From Valencia hispanica (Eukaryota > Chordata > Actinopteri > Cyprinodontiformes > Valenciidae), in assembly GCA_963556495.2 (NCBI GenBank), contig OY747715.1:1820239-1884238 (forward strand): a DNA stretch of 64,000 bases. Reading direction: 5' to 3'. A program made the translations under genes and the position numbers. The notes beneath the pieces are model-generated. The model was given only the letters and a program-made list of their open reading frames with translations. It was not told the origin of the DNA and ran no database searches. Below are positions 22,825-35,024 of the stretch, one piece after another (position 1 is the stretch's first letter; every line of letters starts with the position of its first letter).

Positions 22825-23610
22825 CTGAAAAACAGCATGAAAATCACCTTTTAAAAACGAGTGGCAAACACATTGCAGGGCCGACGGTTCTCTGGTTTCA
22901 GTACAAACTATTAATTCGCCTCCCTGCGCATTTTTACGATGCCCGTTTTAATGTTGAATGTGGCCAAAAAAAAAAAAAAAAAAAAAAACGCGGTGAAACG
23001 GCTCTTAATTAAAGGTGACCGTTAAAAGGTCAAAGGACCCCGGTAAAAAAAAAAAAAACATGCACCGGTGCGTCAGTAAGCCTCGGTTAAAATATACAAT
23101 TGAACGATTAAAATCCGCCTTTTCACCCACCATGTGTAAATATAAGCCAGAATTTCCATTATTTAAATGTCATTTCCAAATATTAACACCTTCAAGGCTG
23201 AAAAAAAATCACCAACCGTCGCCACGTGAAGCTAGCTTAACCTTGTACTTCACCTCGTTAGAGTTAGCATCCTGCTAGGTTGTTGTTTTTCTTCGATACT
23301 CGATAAATAACCTCCTTAAAAATACATAATTCATACCTGTTTGTCCGCAAGGTTTCAGCACAAGACACCGGGTCCACATTGTTCCAACTATCCGATAGAA
23401 ATGTAGGTTTTCCAGGGGAAAATGAACGTCATCCTGCCGGAGAACTTCAGAGGCGTGCGCATTAATCTCCCTCTCTCTCGGTACTTCGGCCCGGTGTTAC
23501 TCCGCACACCTGGCTCCATTATCCGGGAAGGTGCTTCCTTGGCTCGGTTCCTAAGCACGTTTCCTTCATCCCTATGGGAAAATGTAATGTGGTAGAGTGA
23601 GGTGTGAAGG
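22825..23610. other. Intergenic sequence with poly(A) runs
   Basis: Long A-runs occur at about 22966-22988 and 23046-23058. I see no gene. Confidence 0.4.
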
Positions 23611-23623
23611 AGACAGAACCTCG

Positions 23624-23669
23624 AACACAACCGAATCTGACCTCAGTTAGAGTCAGATTCGGTTGTGTT
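23624..23669. repeat. Perfect 18-bp inverted repeat (hairpin)
   Basis: AACACAACCGAATCTGAC at 23624-23641 is the exact reverse complement of GTCAGATTCGGTTGTGTT at 23652-23669, with a 10-base spacer. No gene or transposon ends are evident around it. Confidence 0.9.
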
Positions 23670-23827
23670 ACTGGGGCAAGACGAAAACTAGATCCCACAA
23701 AAGCTGGCAAAGCTAAAATATTTAAGTTGTATATAAACTTTCATTACCTTACATTATCTTATAAAGTAAAAAATACAACAAAATCAAACTAAATGCTTAG
23801 TTAGTGGCTCTTTTATTGCCTATAATC

Positions 23828-24747
23828 AGTGGTTCCCAAAGTGGGGGGGTGCAGTGTCATTGCAAGGGGGGACGAGGTATGAATGGATAAAACTTAGAAG
23901 CTAATATAACGGACAGGTTTTTGGATTTTTGGTTTTTGGACCAGGCTAAACACAAAGCAGAAGATCAAACATCGCCAAATAAGCTTCTAAACCAACATCC
24001 ATCCCAGCCAAAGCGTAGAGAATATGACGAAGCAGATTTGTTCCACCAAACATTTTTATTTGCTCAACTGAGCTCATATAAAGTTTTATACATAACGGCA
24101 AAGTGTGAAAAAGTGCAGACAACTGCTGAGGATTACATACTTCCCTGCACTATGGACTTGGTTGCATCTATGATTCATAACAGAGGCCAGCAGACTATGG
24201 GTTATTCTTCTGTCCAATAATACCATCGGGAGAGGCATTTATGGGATGTCAGCGGACGTACAGGGACTTTGTAGAGATCTGCACAGATGGGGAAACCACC
24301 AGGGCTGGGAAACTAGGAGGGCTGCAGACGTTCATTAAGCTTATTATACACCGCGAGACACCGGCGTCTAAACAGCCGAGTCCTGATCTGAATGATGTAA
24401 TGATCGATGCGCAGTCAGCTACATCGAAACACAACCTGTCAAAGCCACGATTGTTGCTGTACTGTGAGAGAAAATGGCCTCCGACAGACGGCCGTTCTGT
24501 TTCACAGAGAGTCCTGATAACCATCATGAGGGAAGGAGCTGTCCAGGGTCTTTAAACTGCCACATGAGATCTGCATCTTTTTGAAGGGAGGGGGCAGAGA
24601 TCTTGGCCACAAATTTTACTGTAACAGGTTTTTAATTAAACTTTCATATAGTGGGAAATTTCTGAACATAATGTTCAATGAAACAACCGTGAACATTTTC
24701 TTATAAACCAAAGGCGGGCCCAGCAGAAATAGTTTGGGATCCACTGG
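23828..24747 (+). pseudogene. hAT transposon relic (ZBED/SCAND3-like transposase fragments)
   Basis: The ends CAGTGGTTCCCAAA (about 23829) and TTTGGGATCCACTG (about 24734-24747) are inverted matches typical of fish hAT elements. Inside, fragments in shifted frames read SYKVLYITAKCEKVQTTAED, YILPCTMDLVASM and LSNNTIGRGIYGMSADVQG, which match the N-terminal half of hAT transposases (host-type LSNDTI...DM motif). Stops and frameshifts and the missing catalytic core make it dead. A clear 8-bp target duplication was not found. Confidence 0.75.
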
Positions 24748-25005
24748 TTTATATCGACACCTGGATAACATGGGAGTATTTACATGGTCAATTAAAAACT
24801 AATTAATGCTTCCTGATTAGAAAATAACCTACTGTCAAAATCTACTTGCACGGATTTCTCTGCTTTTTATTTATTTATTTTTTAAAGAAAAGAAAAGAAA
24901 ACTCATTGGTGAGGATAAAAGGTATGGGCTTGTAAATGAGTCCTTCACCATGTGAATGTCACCTTTGACCTCTCCGATGGGTTCCTTGGTCTTTATGATG
25001 CACAG
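24748..25005. other. Intergenic sequence, nothing recognised
   Basis: AT-rich, with an AAAGAAAAG run at about 24886-24900. I see no gene. Confidence 0.4.
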
Positions 25006-25385
25006 CTGCATGTATACCCAGTTCTAAAGTCCTTACACTGGCTCCCTGGAGCTCAGAGAATAGACTTCTAAATACTTTTACTAGTTTATAAATCATTCCA
25101 GTCGACTCAACATCCCTAGAATCAGAACCAAACATGGAGAAGCAGCTTTCAGTTTCTATGCTCCTCTAATCTGGAACAAACTTCCAGACGACTGCAAAGC
25201 TGCTGAAACACTGAGTTCTTTTAAATCAAAGCTAAAAACGTGTTTGTTTAGAGCTGCCTTTGAGTCATGCTTTGATGTATCATATGTTTTATGTGTTTCA
25301 TGCTTTAATGTTTTTACTTTATCCCCTGATCATGTAGAACACCTTGAGTTACCTTGTTGTTGAAAGTGTGCTTATTATAGGGTAT
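25006..25385 (+). mobile_element. L2-type LINE 3' fragment
   Basis: A 5'-truncated 3' region encoding decayed versions of the L2 C-terminus (TGGCTCCCTGGAGCTCAGAG, TCTGGAACAAACTTCCAGA) followed by CACCTTGAGTTACCTTGTTG and AAAGTGTGCTTATTATAG. Reverse complements of the same sequence lie at 30505-31290 and about 62620-62690. Confidence 0.75.
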
Positions 25386-26200
25386 CCGAGTAAAGGGGAG
25401 AAACTCACATTTTTAGTCTTGCAATTAGAAAAGTGGGACAAGTCTAATACAAGCCTCTGTGTGTGGATGTTTATAGTCAGAGGTTTGCACAAACAAACGG
25501 CCTAAAGTGTTCAGAACTGATTGTTGGTTTTGAGCTTTGGTTTAAAGGTTAGTTTGACTGTTTCTTTGTTTTTTACGTTTAACATGTTTGTTTCAAGCAT
25601 GAAGCTCTTTTGTTTAATATGAAACCCCAGGATAGAAAGCAATGAGTGAGACAGCATGCTGCTCTGTAATTGGTCAGCACCATCAGCAGAAAAACTGCTC
25701 AACAAATCAGATTCCTTTGCTCTTAGCTTCAGACGAACTCCAGCATGGTGTTGTTAATCTGATGAACACGTGTTGACTTTTACTACGACTAACTGACTGG
25801 CCACCATGTTTAGTTTATCGGCTGCAGAAACATTTCTGTTCTCAGACGGTCCAGTTCAACCTGCTGTCTGCTCGTTACATCACACACACACAGTCTGGGC
25901 GTTCAGCCAGCAGGAAACGCCTTATAAGGGCTTCAGGACATCCGCTGGAGCAGCAGGAAGCACCATATATGGGCTTAAAGCTGAGTTGATTTTCCTGCAG
26001 GGAGCAAGCTGAGCCGGTGGTGACAAAGTCTGATCCCATTGGCTGCTTCACACAGACGCACACACACAGACAGGATTTACTTCTGACATAAAAGCCTACA
26101 GATGGAGTCATTCTGTAATCCGCAGAAAATTCCTTTAAACTGGCGTTTTTACCTGAAACTCTTCTTTTTAAAGTCATTATAAAAGCTTTCATTTTTTTGT
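25386..26200. other. Intergenic sequence downstream of egr1
   Basis: I see no exons or recognisable repeats apart from short CA runs near 25881 and 26057. Confidence 0.4.
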
Positions 26201-26209
26201 TTTAATTTT

Positions 26210-26594
26210 CAGTTTTTATTGAAAACTTTGAATGAAACGTCTAACCAAGTCACGACTGTTGGATCCGGGGTCTAATTGGAGCTTTTCACCTTTTTATGAT
26301 GTTTCCGTTGCGTTGCAGCAGAAACATTTGAATGAAGCTGTTGGAAAACAAAGTCAGGAACCAGAACCAGAACCTGAACCTGGATTGAAACGGTTTTTAT
26401 TTTTGCAGCTCGTCTTCACAGACCTGCGTGTAAACACACAAACATCCCATAACCTACTCAGTAGGTAAAACACCACGTGCACGTCGATGCACGTTCACAT
26501 ATGTACAGTATCCACATGTATGCACAGAAGAGTTCAGGCTCAGGACTCTGACCTGCCAAGATAAAAGTCTGAGGTCAGAGGTCAACCCTGTCCA
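26210..26594 (-). other. Probable 3' UTR of the egr1-like gene
   Basis: On the minus strand the sequence after the stop codon contains AATAAA-type signals (complement of TTTATT at about 26215 and about 26396). The extent is inferred from these signals. Confidence 0.45.
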
Positions 26595-28290
<1,696 letters not shown>

Positions 28291-28583
28291 CTCTCCGGAG
28301 GAGGAGGAGGAGGAGGATGAAGGGCAGTCAGCGGCGGCTGTGGAGCTCAGGTCTCGCCGCGGGTCGGTGTCCGCTGCTGGGCCGTGCGGAGGGGGGTCCT
28401 GGCGGGGCAGAAGCTGCTGCTGGGTCCGGGGATGCTCGGGGGAAGCCAAGGCTGGAGGGTGGCTGGTTCCGGGTGTGTTCGGGTGTTTGTTGACCTCCGC
28501 GGGACATAAACAACGTCCGACGTTTGGTTCCGACCGCCGCGCTCAGCTTAACTTCTGTCAGAACCTCAATGAGGATTCCCGGC

Positions 28584-28589
28584 TTTATA
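28584..28589 (-). promoter_or_regulatory. TATA box of the egr1-like gene
   Basis: On the minus strand TATAAA occurs about 295 bp upstream of the start codon, which would place transcription start near 28555 and leave a 5' UTR of roughly 265 nt. A CRE-like GTGACGT (28601-28607) lies just upstream. Confidence 0.7.
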
Positions 28590-28613
28590 AAGTCTCCTGC
28601 GTGACGTATGTTT

Positions 28614-28644
28614 CCTAATATGGAGGGAGGAAGCCCATATATGG
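28614..28644 (-). promoter_or_regulatory. Two CArG boxes (serum response elements)
   Basis: CCTAATATGG (28614-28623) and CCATATATGG (28635-28644) both fit CC(A/T)6GG, the SRF-binding CArG consensus. They lie 25-60 bp upstream of the TATA box, and the adjoining GGAGG and GGAAG stretches could hold Ets-factor sites. Clustered SREs are the known route for rapid induction of EGR1. Confidence 0.8.
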
Positions 28645-28892
28645 TCACACCGGGAAACTCGTGGGACCCGTTTACCGGGAGCCGCTGCGCTCTCGGTGCT
28701 GCGCCGTTTGGAGCGCGAACGTCCCGGTTCGATTCGGACCCGAGCCCGGCCGCCGGACCGAACCCGGGGCGCGGTGCCGGCGGCGTGAAGCCAGCCGCCA
28801 TGGCCGGAACCGCCGGCGACACGTCACGTCTTGTTTTCCTCCAGGCTCGAAGTCACGTGGAGATATTCCAGCGACGTCACGACTTCCTTGAG

Positions 28893-28902
28893 CCTTATTT
28901 GG
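28893..28902 (-). promoter_or_regulatory. Distal CArG box
   Basis: CCTTATTTGG fits the CArG consensus and lies about 310 bp upstream of the TATA box. A CRE-like GTGACGTCGC on the minus strand (about 28871-28880) is adjacent. Confidence 0.65.
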
Positions 28903-29290
28903 GAGTTTTCCTGTTAGACCGTTGATCTGAGAGCCAGTCCCATCCTGCAGATAAAAAATAACATAAATACCCGAGAGCGTGGCCGCTTTTCAGAATAAAA
29001 GCCTCCTGATTCAACATTAAGTTTCAACAATAAAACCATATCTAATACTGTGAAATTCAGCCTTTAATAACACTTGATGCTACATTCAATGGTCCTGTCA
29101 CATATTTGAATACTGTGTCACATGTTGGTCGCTGACAGGTGTTAATGCATGTAAAACCATAGAATCTCTCTATATAAAGTCACTAAAGGTCTGGTACTAA
29201 ATAAATATAATGTAATGTCCTATTTGTGATATTCTGTCTCAGCATAATTTATGAAGTTTTGAGAAATTTAAAAATGTTACATTTTCCTGT
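28903..29290. other. Upstream intergenic sequence, nothing recognised
   Basis: AT-rich sequence past the egr1 promoter. I see no gene. Confidence 0.4.
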
Positions 29291-29450
29291 CTTACATATA
29301 AGGTGTTACATGGTCTTGCTCCACCACCACGTTAGACTACATTAAAAACGGGATCATAGCGGTATCTTAAGAAGGGCTGTAAGGTCCCATACAGAAGGAA
29401 AAAAATGCTTCTTCAGTAAACACCCAGTGACTTGCAGTCAGCGGAGGCAC
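29291..29450 (+). mobile_element. Short LINE 3' coding fragment
   Basis: GTGTTACATGGTCTTGCTCC followed by ACCACCACG resembles the VLHGLAPPP region near the C-terminus of fish LINE reverse transcriptases, also seen at about 40,290. It is heavily decayed. Confidence 0.4.
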
Positions 29451-29877
29451 CTGTCATAATAACAATAAAATCATAGAAAATCAGTGTTTCAACTTATCTG
29501 TTTGATCGTTTGTTTTCTATAATAGTTCAACATTCTTATGGTCAAAATCACTGAATTGACATAATATAATAATGAATTTACGCATTGCCTAGTGCGCGGT
29601 GAGATAGTGCAGTGCTGTCCTTCACCTCTGGGGGCGCTGTGTCACACAGTGAAAAACGCAGGCAGTTTGCGCATGCTCATTTCTGTTTCACTTTATATCG
29701 CGAAGAGAAATGTTCGATTAAACATGTAAAACACAATTTGAAATTCTAAAGTCTGTCTTTTCTATTTAACAAATATGTGCGGCATATTTAGTCTTTCTGA
29801 TTGGCCTTTTTTTTAACAAACTTTATTGAAAAAGTATAAACATGCACAATTGTAGTATGAACATGTATATTCAAATT

Positions 29878-30072
29878 CAATTCAAATTCAAAAAAACTTT
29901 ATTCATCCCAGAGGGAAATGAAGTGTTGGTGTAGCTCATATAATAATTCATTCTTTAAGGAGTTGTTGTAGATGATGATGGCTGTGGGCAGGAAGGATTT
30001 CCTGTAGCCGTCTGTATTGCAGCAAAACTGAAGAAGCCTCTGACTGAAGATGCTCTGTTGTTGTATCATAGT
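29878..30072 (-). mobile_element. CR1/L2/Rex1-like LINE 3' end, minus orientation
   Basis: The reverse complement matches the 3' ends at 16.4-16.57, 17.0-17.18, 38.6-38.8 and 42.2-42.4 kb: CAGAGGCTTCTTCAGTTTTG, GGAAATCCTTCCTGCCCACA, ATCTACAACAACTCCTTAAA, then an AATAAAG tail and TTGAATTTGAATTG microsatellite. It is severely 5' truncated. Confidence 0.85.
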
Positions 30073-30504
30073 TTAGCTGTTCATTACAATGGGAAAATAC
30101 ATTAATTTATCATATAATTTTCGTGCCTTTATATCGCTTATGAGTTTCAGGGATTTCATGTACAATTTGAATTCATTCAGGAAGATAATACATTTGGGGA
30201 ATTACTTCATAATTATATTTTTATGAATGCTGATTGGCTTTAAATGCGCAGTTAAAATGGGCAGAGTGAGGCAGAAAATGCCGCGCCTCAATGATAGGGG
30301 ATAAAATATCAGCCAAAAATAAACAACTATTTTTACAGAACATCAAATTTTATATATTTTTTCATGCTTAACAATATATATTGTTAAATAGCATGAAATT
30401 TATTAAATCTTATTTAGAAGTTGTTAAAATGATACAAATGTTTCAATTAATTAAAAAAGTGAAATGGAAGCTTCTAACTTGGGTTTAATAATTCTGATTC
30501 AATA
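30073..30504. other. AT-rich intergenic sequence, nothing recognised
   Basis: I see no gene or clear repeat. Confidence 0.4.
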
Positions 30505-31290
30505 GGAAGGGCAGTTTTATTTGTATATCACACTTTCAACAACAAGGTAATTCAAGATGCTTTACATGATTAAGGGATAAAATAAAAACAGCAATAAAGC
30601 GTAAAACACACAGAGCACATGATAAATGAAAGCATGACTCAAAAGCAGCTCTAAACAGAAACGTTTTTAGTTGTTATTTAAAAGATCTCCGTGTTTCAGC
30701 AGCTTTGCAGTTTTCTGGAAGTTTGTTCCAGATTAGAGGAGCATAGAAACTGAAAGCTGCTTCTCCATGTTTGGTTCTGATTCTAGGGATGCTGAGTCGA
30801 CTGGAATTAGAGGACCTGATTGGTCTGGGGGGGGGGGGGGGGGGGGGGGTTGCTATAGTAACAGTAGATCTTCATCATACTTTGGTGCTAAGCCATGTAA
30901 TGATTTATAAACTAGTAAAAGTATTTACTCGTCTATTCTCTGAGCTACAGGGAGCCAGTGTAAGGACTTTAGAACTGGGGTGATGTGCTCTACTTTCCTG
31001 GTTCTAGTGAGGAACACGAGCAGCAGCGTTCTGAATCAGCTGCAGCTGTCTGATTGACTTTTTAGGCAGACCTGTGAAGACGCTGTTGCAGTAATCATTC
31101 CGACTAAAGATAAACGCATGGATGAGTTTTTCTAGGTCCTGTTGTGACATCAGTCCTTTAATCCTAGAAATGTTCTTCAGGTGATAGAAGGCTGACCTTG
31201 TTATTGACCTTTATGTGACCCTGGAGGTTCAGGTCTGAGTCCATTACTACACCTAGATTTCAGGCCTGATCAGTAGTTTCTAGCTAGATT
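30505..31290 (-). mobile_element. L2-type LINE 3' fragment with a poly-G run
   Basis: The reverse complement of the sequence seen at 25.0-25.4 kb: TTTATTTGTATATCACACTT with GGTAATTCAAGATGCTTTAC on the + strand. It extends further 5' into the reverse transcriptase C-terminal region. A run of over 20 G lies at about 30828-30849. Confidence 0.75.
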
Positions 31291-31329
31291 AACTGAAGCT
31301 GTGTGAAATAAGAGTCTGTGCCTCAGCAT

Positions 31330-31620
31330 CTCCCACTCCCCATAAGGGATTACTCTGCTTTACATGCTTTTAAAAGCCAACTTTTAACCACTAATGTTTA
31401 AGCTGCTCCCGCTGTATGAAATGTATTGTGTATGTCTGTGACTCGCTTTTTCTGTCATTGATCTCCTGTCTTGTTTTAAAATGTTTTTGTGACCTGCCTA
31501 GGGACTGCAGATGTAAATTAGCACTCATGCTATAATCTGACATATTTACATGTATTGATATTTCAATGGATGTTGATCAATGTACACGGTCCCTATCAAA
31601 TAAATGAATGAATAAATCTC
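31330..31620 (+). mobile_element. Retroposon 3' end with AATGAATGAATA tail
   Basis: GTGACCTGCCTAGGGACTGC, AGATGTAAATTAGCACTCAT and GGTCCCTATCAAATAAATG lead into an (AATG)-type tail. This looks like the 3' end of a fish non-LTR retroposon. The class is not fixed. Confidence 0.5.
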
Positions 31621-31696
31621 CAGCTGGTTCTCAGAGTTAATCATCTGGATCAGATGAAGGTTCTTGTCTTCAGTCTGAGAAACATGAAGCTCCAGG

Positions 31697-33905
31697 ACTA
31701 ATCAAATCAAATCAAACTTTATTTATAAAGCGCTTTTCATACAAGAAGTTGCATCACAAAGTGCTTTACAGATTAAAATGACCCCACATAAAACCACCTT
31801 CCCTTCCCTCCCCCACAGATTTAAAAGCATGGTCACAGTTATACCCCCCTCCCCCCAACCCGTCTCCCATGCACACACACAGTTAAAAGAAAAAGTTAAA
31901 AAGGACATTGGGCCGAGTGCAGATGAACCATGAAAGGAAACGCCATCAGAGGAGCCATCTGCCCCGGCAGCGGTAGATTAACAGCAGCAGCCGAGGCACC
32001 GACACAGGGCACCCAGTGGAGGGGAGGCCAAGACCCCCACCTCCACCCAAGCTCCACCTGGAGAGCATCTACAGCCGACCACCGCTCCCGGGGCAGAGGG
32101 CTCCCACAGAGGAAACACTGGAACGGGGATTAAGATCAATTAAAGTATAAAAATAAACTGTAAATTAATGTGCTAAGATTAAATAGTAAAACTGCTAAAA
32201 ATGTAATCATATAAAACATGCAGAGCAATTAAACAAACAGTAATAAATAATAATCAGTTAAAAGCTAAGCTAAAAAGGTGAGTCTTGAGCCTGCTCTTAA
32301 AAACATGAACGTTCTCTGCAGCCCTGAGGTTCTCCAGCAGCCTGTTCCAGAGGTGAGGGCCATAAAACTGGAAAGACGCCTCACCATGCTTGTGTGTCCT
32401 GACTTTTGGGGGGACAAGGAGACGGCAGCAGAGGAGCGCAGAGACCGCGAAGCTTTATACGGTAAAAGCAGTTCGGAGAGATAAGAAGGTCCAAGACCAT
32501 TAAGACACTTAAAAACCATTAAAAGAACCTTAAAGTCGATCCTGAAATCTACGGGGAGCCAATGCAATGATTCTAAGACCGGTGTAATGTGCTCCCGCCT
32601 CCTGGTCTTCATCAGGACACGTGCTGCTGGATTTTGTAGTAGTTGTAAACCTGATATACTCTTTTAGGGAAGACCAGAAAGCAGGACATTACAGTAATAA
32701 ATTCTACTGGTGATAAAAGCATCAGCGTCTCTGTATTGGCCCGAGAGAGAATGGGGCGGACTGTGGCGATGTTCTTTAGTTAATAAAAACCTATTTTAGT
32801 AATATTTTTTATGTGAGGAATAAAAGTCAGCTCAGAGTCACAAATCACGCCCAAGTTCTTCACTTGTAAAGAAGGATTAAAAGACAGTGATTGTAGTTTT
32901 GGTAAAAGTTTCTCTCTCTGAGCCTCAGGACCGATGACTAAAACTTCAGTTTTGTCCTGGTTGAGCTGGAGAAAGTTTTCTGCCATCCAAGATTTAATGT
33001 CTAAAATGCAGTTAAAAAGTGCATCCATTGGCCGTGTGTCATCGGGAGACATGGAGATGTACAGCTGTGTATCATCAGCATAACTGTGAAAGTTAACCCC
33101 ATGTCTTCTGATGACGCTGCCAAGAGGGAGCATATAAAGGTTATAAAGCACTGGGCCTAAAATCGAACCCTGGGGCACACCACATGTAATCCTATGGACC
33201 TTAGAGGAGCAGGTATCTAAACTTACCATAAAAGTCCTGTCTGTGAGATAGGATGTGAACCATTAGTGAACATCACCAGAGAGGCCGATCTGTTTTAAAC
33301 GGGTTAAAAGAATAGTGTGGTCTACTGTATCGAAGGCAGCGCTTAGATCCAGTAGAACCAACACTGTCACCTTCTGTGCATCATAATTTATTCTAAAATC
33401 ATTTAAAATCTTTAGAAGGGCCGTCTCTGTGCTGTGGTTCACCCTAAAACCAGACTGAAATTTCTCCAGGACATTGTGCTCATTAATAAAATCATTAAGT
33501 TGAATTAAAACAAGCTTTGACTGAAGTCTTCTGTTAAAATCACTGGCGATAGAATCACAGGGGGCAGGTAAGGGAGTGGGAGGAAACTTTTGGAAAACTT
33601 CTAGAAAACCTGCAGCCACTTCAGGGGTTAGATGGCGCTTCCTGACAGTTCTCACAGAGGTCTCCTGCTGGATAAAACTGGTGATATTAAAAAACCCACA
33701 GTAATGGTCAGAGACAGCCAAGTCAACAACAGAGGACACACGGGTGGACAGGCCATGCGTGATGACCAAGTCCAGGGTGTGTCCTTTGTTGTGAGTCGGC
33801 TGCATGACATGCTGACTAAAATCCATATAATTCAAATTATTTAAAAATTCTGTTGATAAAGGGTCTAAAAGGTTATCTATATGTAGATTAAAATCACCAG
33901 CTAAT
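31697..33905 (-). pseudogene. L2-clade LINE, 5'-truncated and frameshifted
   Basis: On the minus strand the pieces are 33263-33835 (endonuclease end plus the start of the RT: SGFRVNHSTETALLKILNDF, LLDLSAAFDTVDHTILL), 32780-33229 (VPQGSILGPVLYNLYMLPLG, intact YADDTQLY box, SWMAENFLQLNQDKTEV) and 32265-32612 (C-terminus, ITPVLESLHWLPVDFRIDFK, LNGLGPSYLSELL). The + strand edge at 31697 reads ATCAAATCAAATCAAACTTT, the short 3' repeat tail of L2 elements. Frameshifts between pieces make it inactive. Confidence 0.88.
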
Positions 33906-33919
33906 CAACCTCAACCTCA

Positions 33920-34085
33920 AGTCAATGACTCGATGAAATCTGCTGGGATTCCTTAAATAAGAAATTAACTCAAACTTTAAAGCAATTGGAATCTTTGTAT
34001 GATTGTATTGAAATGACTTTTTCTAGTAAACTGCCTTGAGATGACATCTGTTGTAAATCGGCGCTATAGAAATAAACTGAATAGA
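33920..34085 (+). mobile_element. Short retroposon 3' end ending in ATAAACTGAAT
   Basis: ATCTGCTGGGATTCCT, TTGAAATGACTTTT, CCTTGAGATGACATCTG and GGCGCTATAGAAATAAACTG match a second copy at 38876-39015. It is a SINE or LINE 3' end common in fish. Confidence 0.7.
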
Positions 34086-34690
34086 ATTAATCAGCCCTGC
34101 TTCAGACCTGAAACACCTACAGCCCCCGGTGGCAAAGCAGAGGACTCTGGGAAACTATCCAACAACCTGCAGCTTTTATAGGATAAAACTAACCTTAATA
34201 TCCATTTAAATTAATAATGATCTGCTGTAACCGGGAAGGACAAGTAGAAACACCACAGACGGATAAATGTACACTTATGATCTGCTTCTATGTCAAATAC
34301 AGCTTTGTTATGAAGTGAAACACATGCTGAATGTTTGTGTGCAGAACTACGTTCACAGAGCCACGATCTGATGAGCAACACCAGAACCAAACAGTGTGGA
34401 CTCGCAGCTGTCACTAAACTCTGCTGTGTTAGGAAAGTGGAGGTTCCTGAAGCAGCTGGAGGTCATAGACACAGAAAGAAGAACCGAAGCAGAACATTTG
34501 ACCAGAAACAACTTCAAACTGAAGGTAAACACCTCTGGTTCTGGACAAACATGAGCTAAGGCCCAAATCCAGCTGCCTGTAGTAGCAACAGATGCATTCA
34601 GGGACACCTTGTACACTGGATATACCAAAACAACTCCAAGGTGATGTAAACATTGTTTGGGATTAATTCAACCATATATATATATATATA
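34086..34690. other. Intergenic sequence, nothing recognised
   Basis: An (AT)n microsatellite is at about 34674-34690. There are short open frames only. Confidence 0.4.
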
Positions 34691-35024
34691 AAATGTACTT
34701 TTAAGAGTAGTTTTACTAAATCATTGTTTTTTCTTTTACTTGAGTAACATTTCTAGATGATCTACCCACTGTGAGTGAATTGACTGAATGAAGAATACAC
34801 ATGTTTAAAATATATATACCAGACACACACCTACAGTTTATTAAAGGAGACCTCCCGTTTCTACACAAAACTCAGTTAACACCATCATTTTTCACTGGAA
34901 GTAATTTTTACCTTGTTCTAAGATATTTACATTACCTACTGTAGGTATTATATTGAAAAAAAACTGACTTAGAAAAGTGTTTCTTCTGCTTAAAATGTGT
35001 TATTTTGTAAATATGTCATTTATA

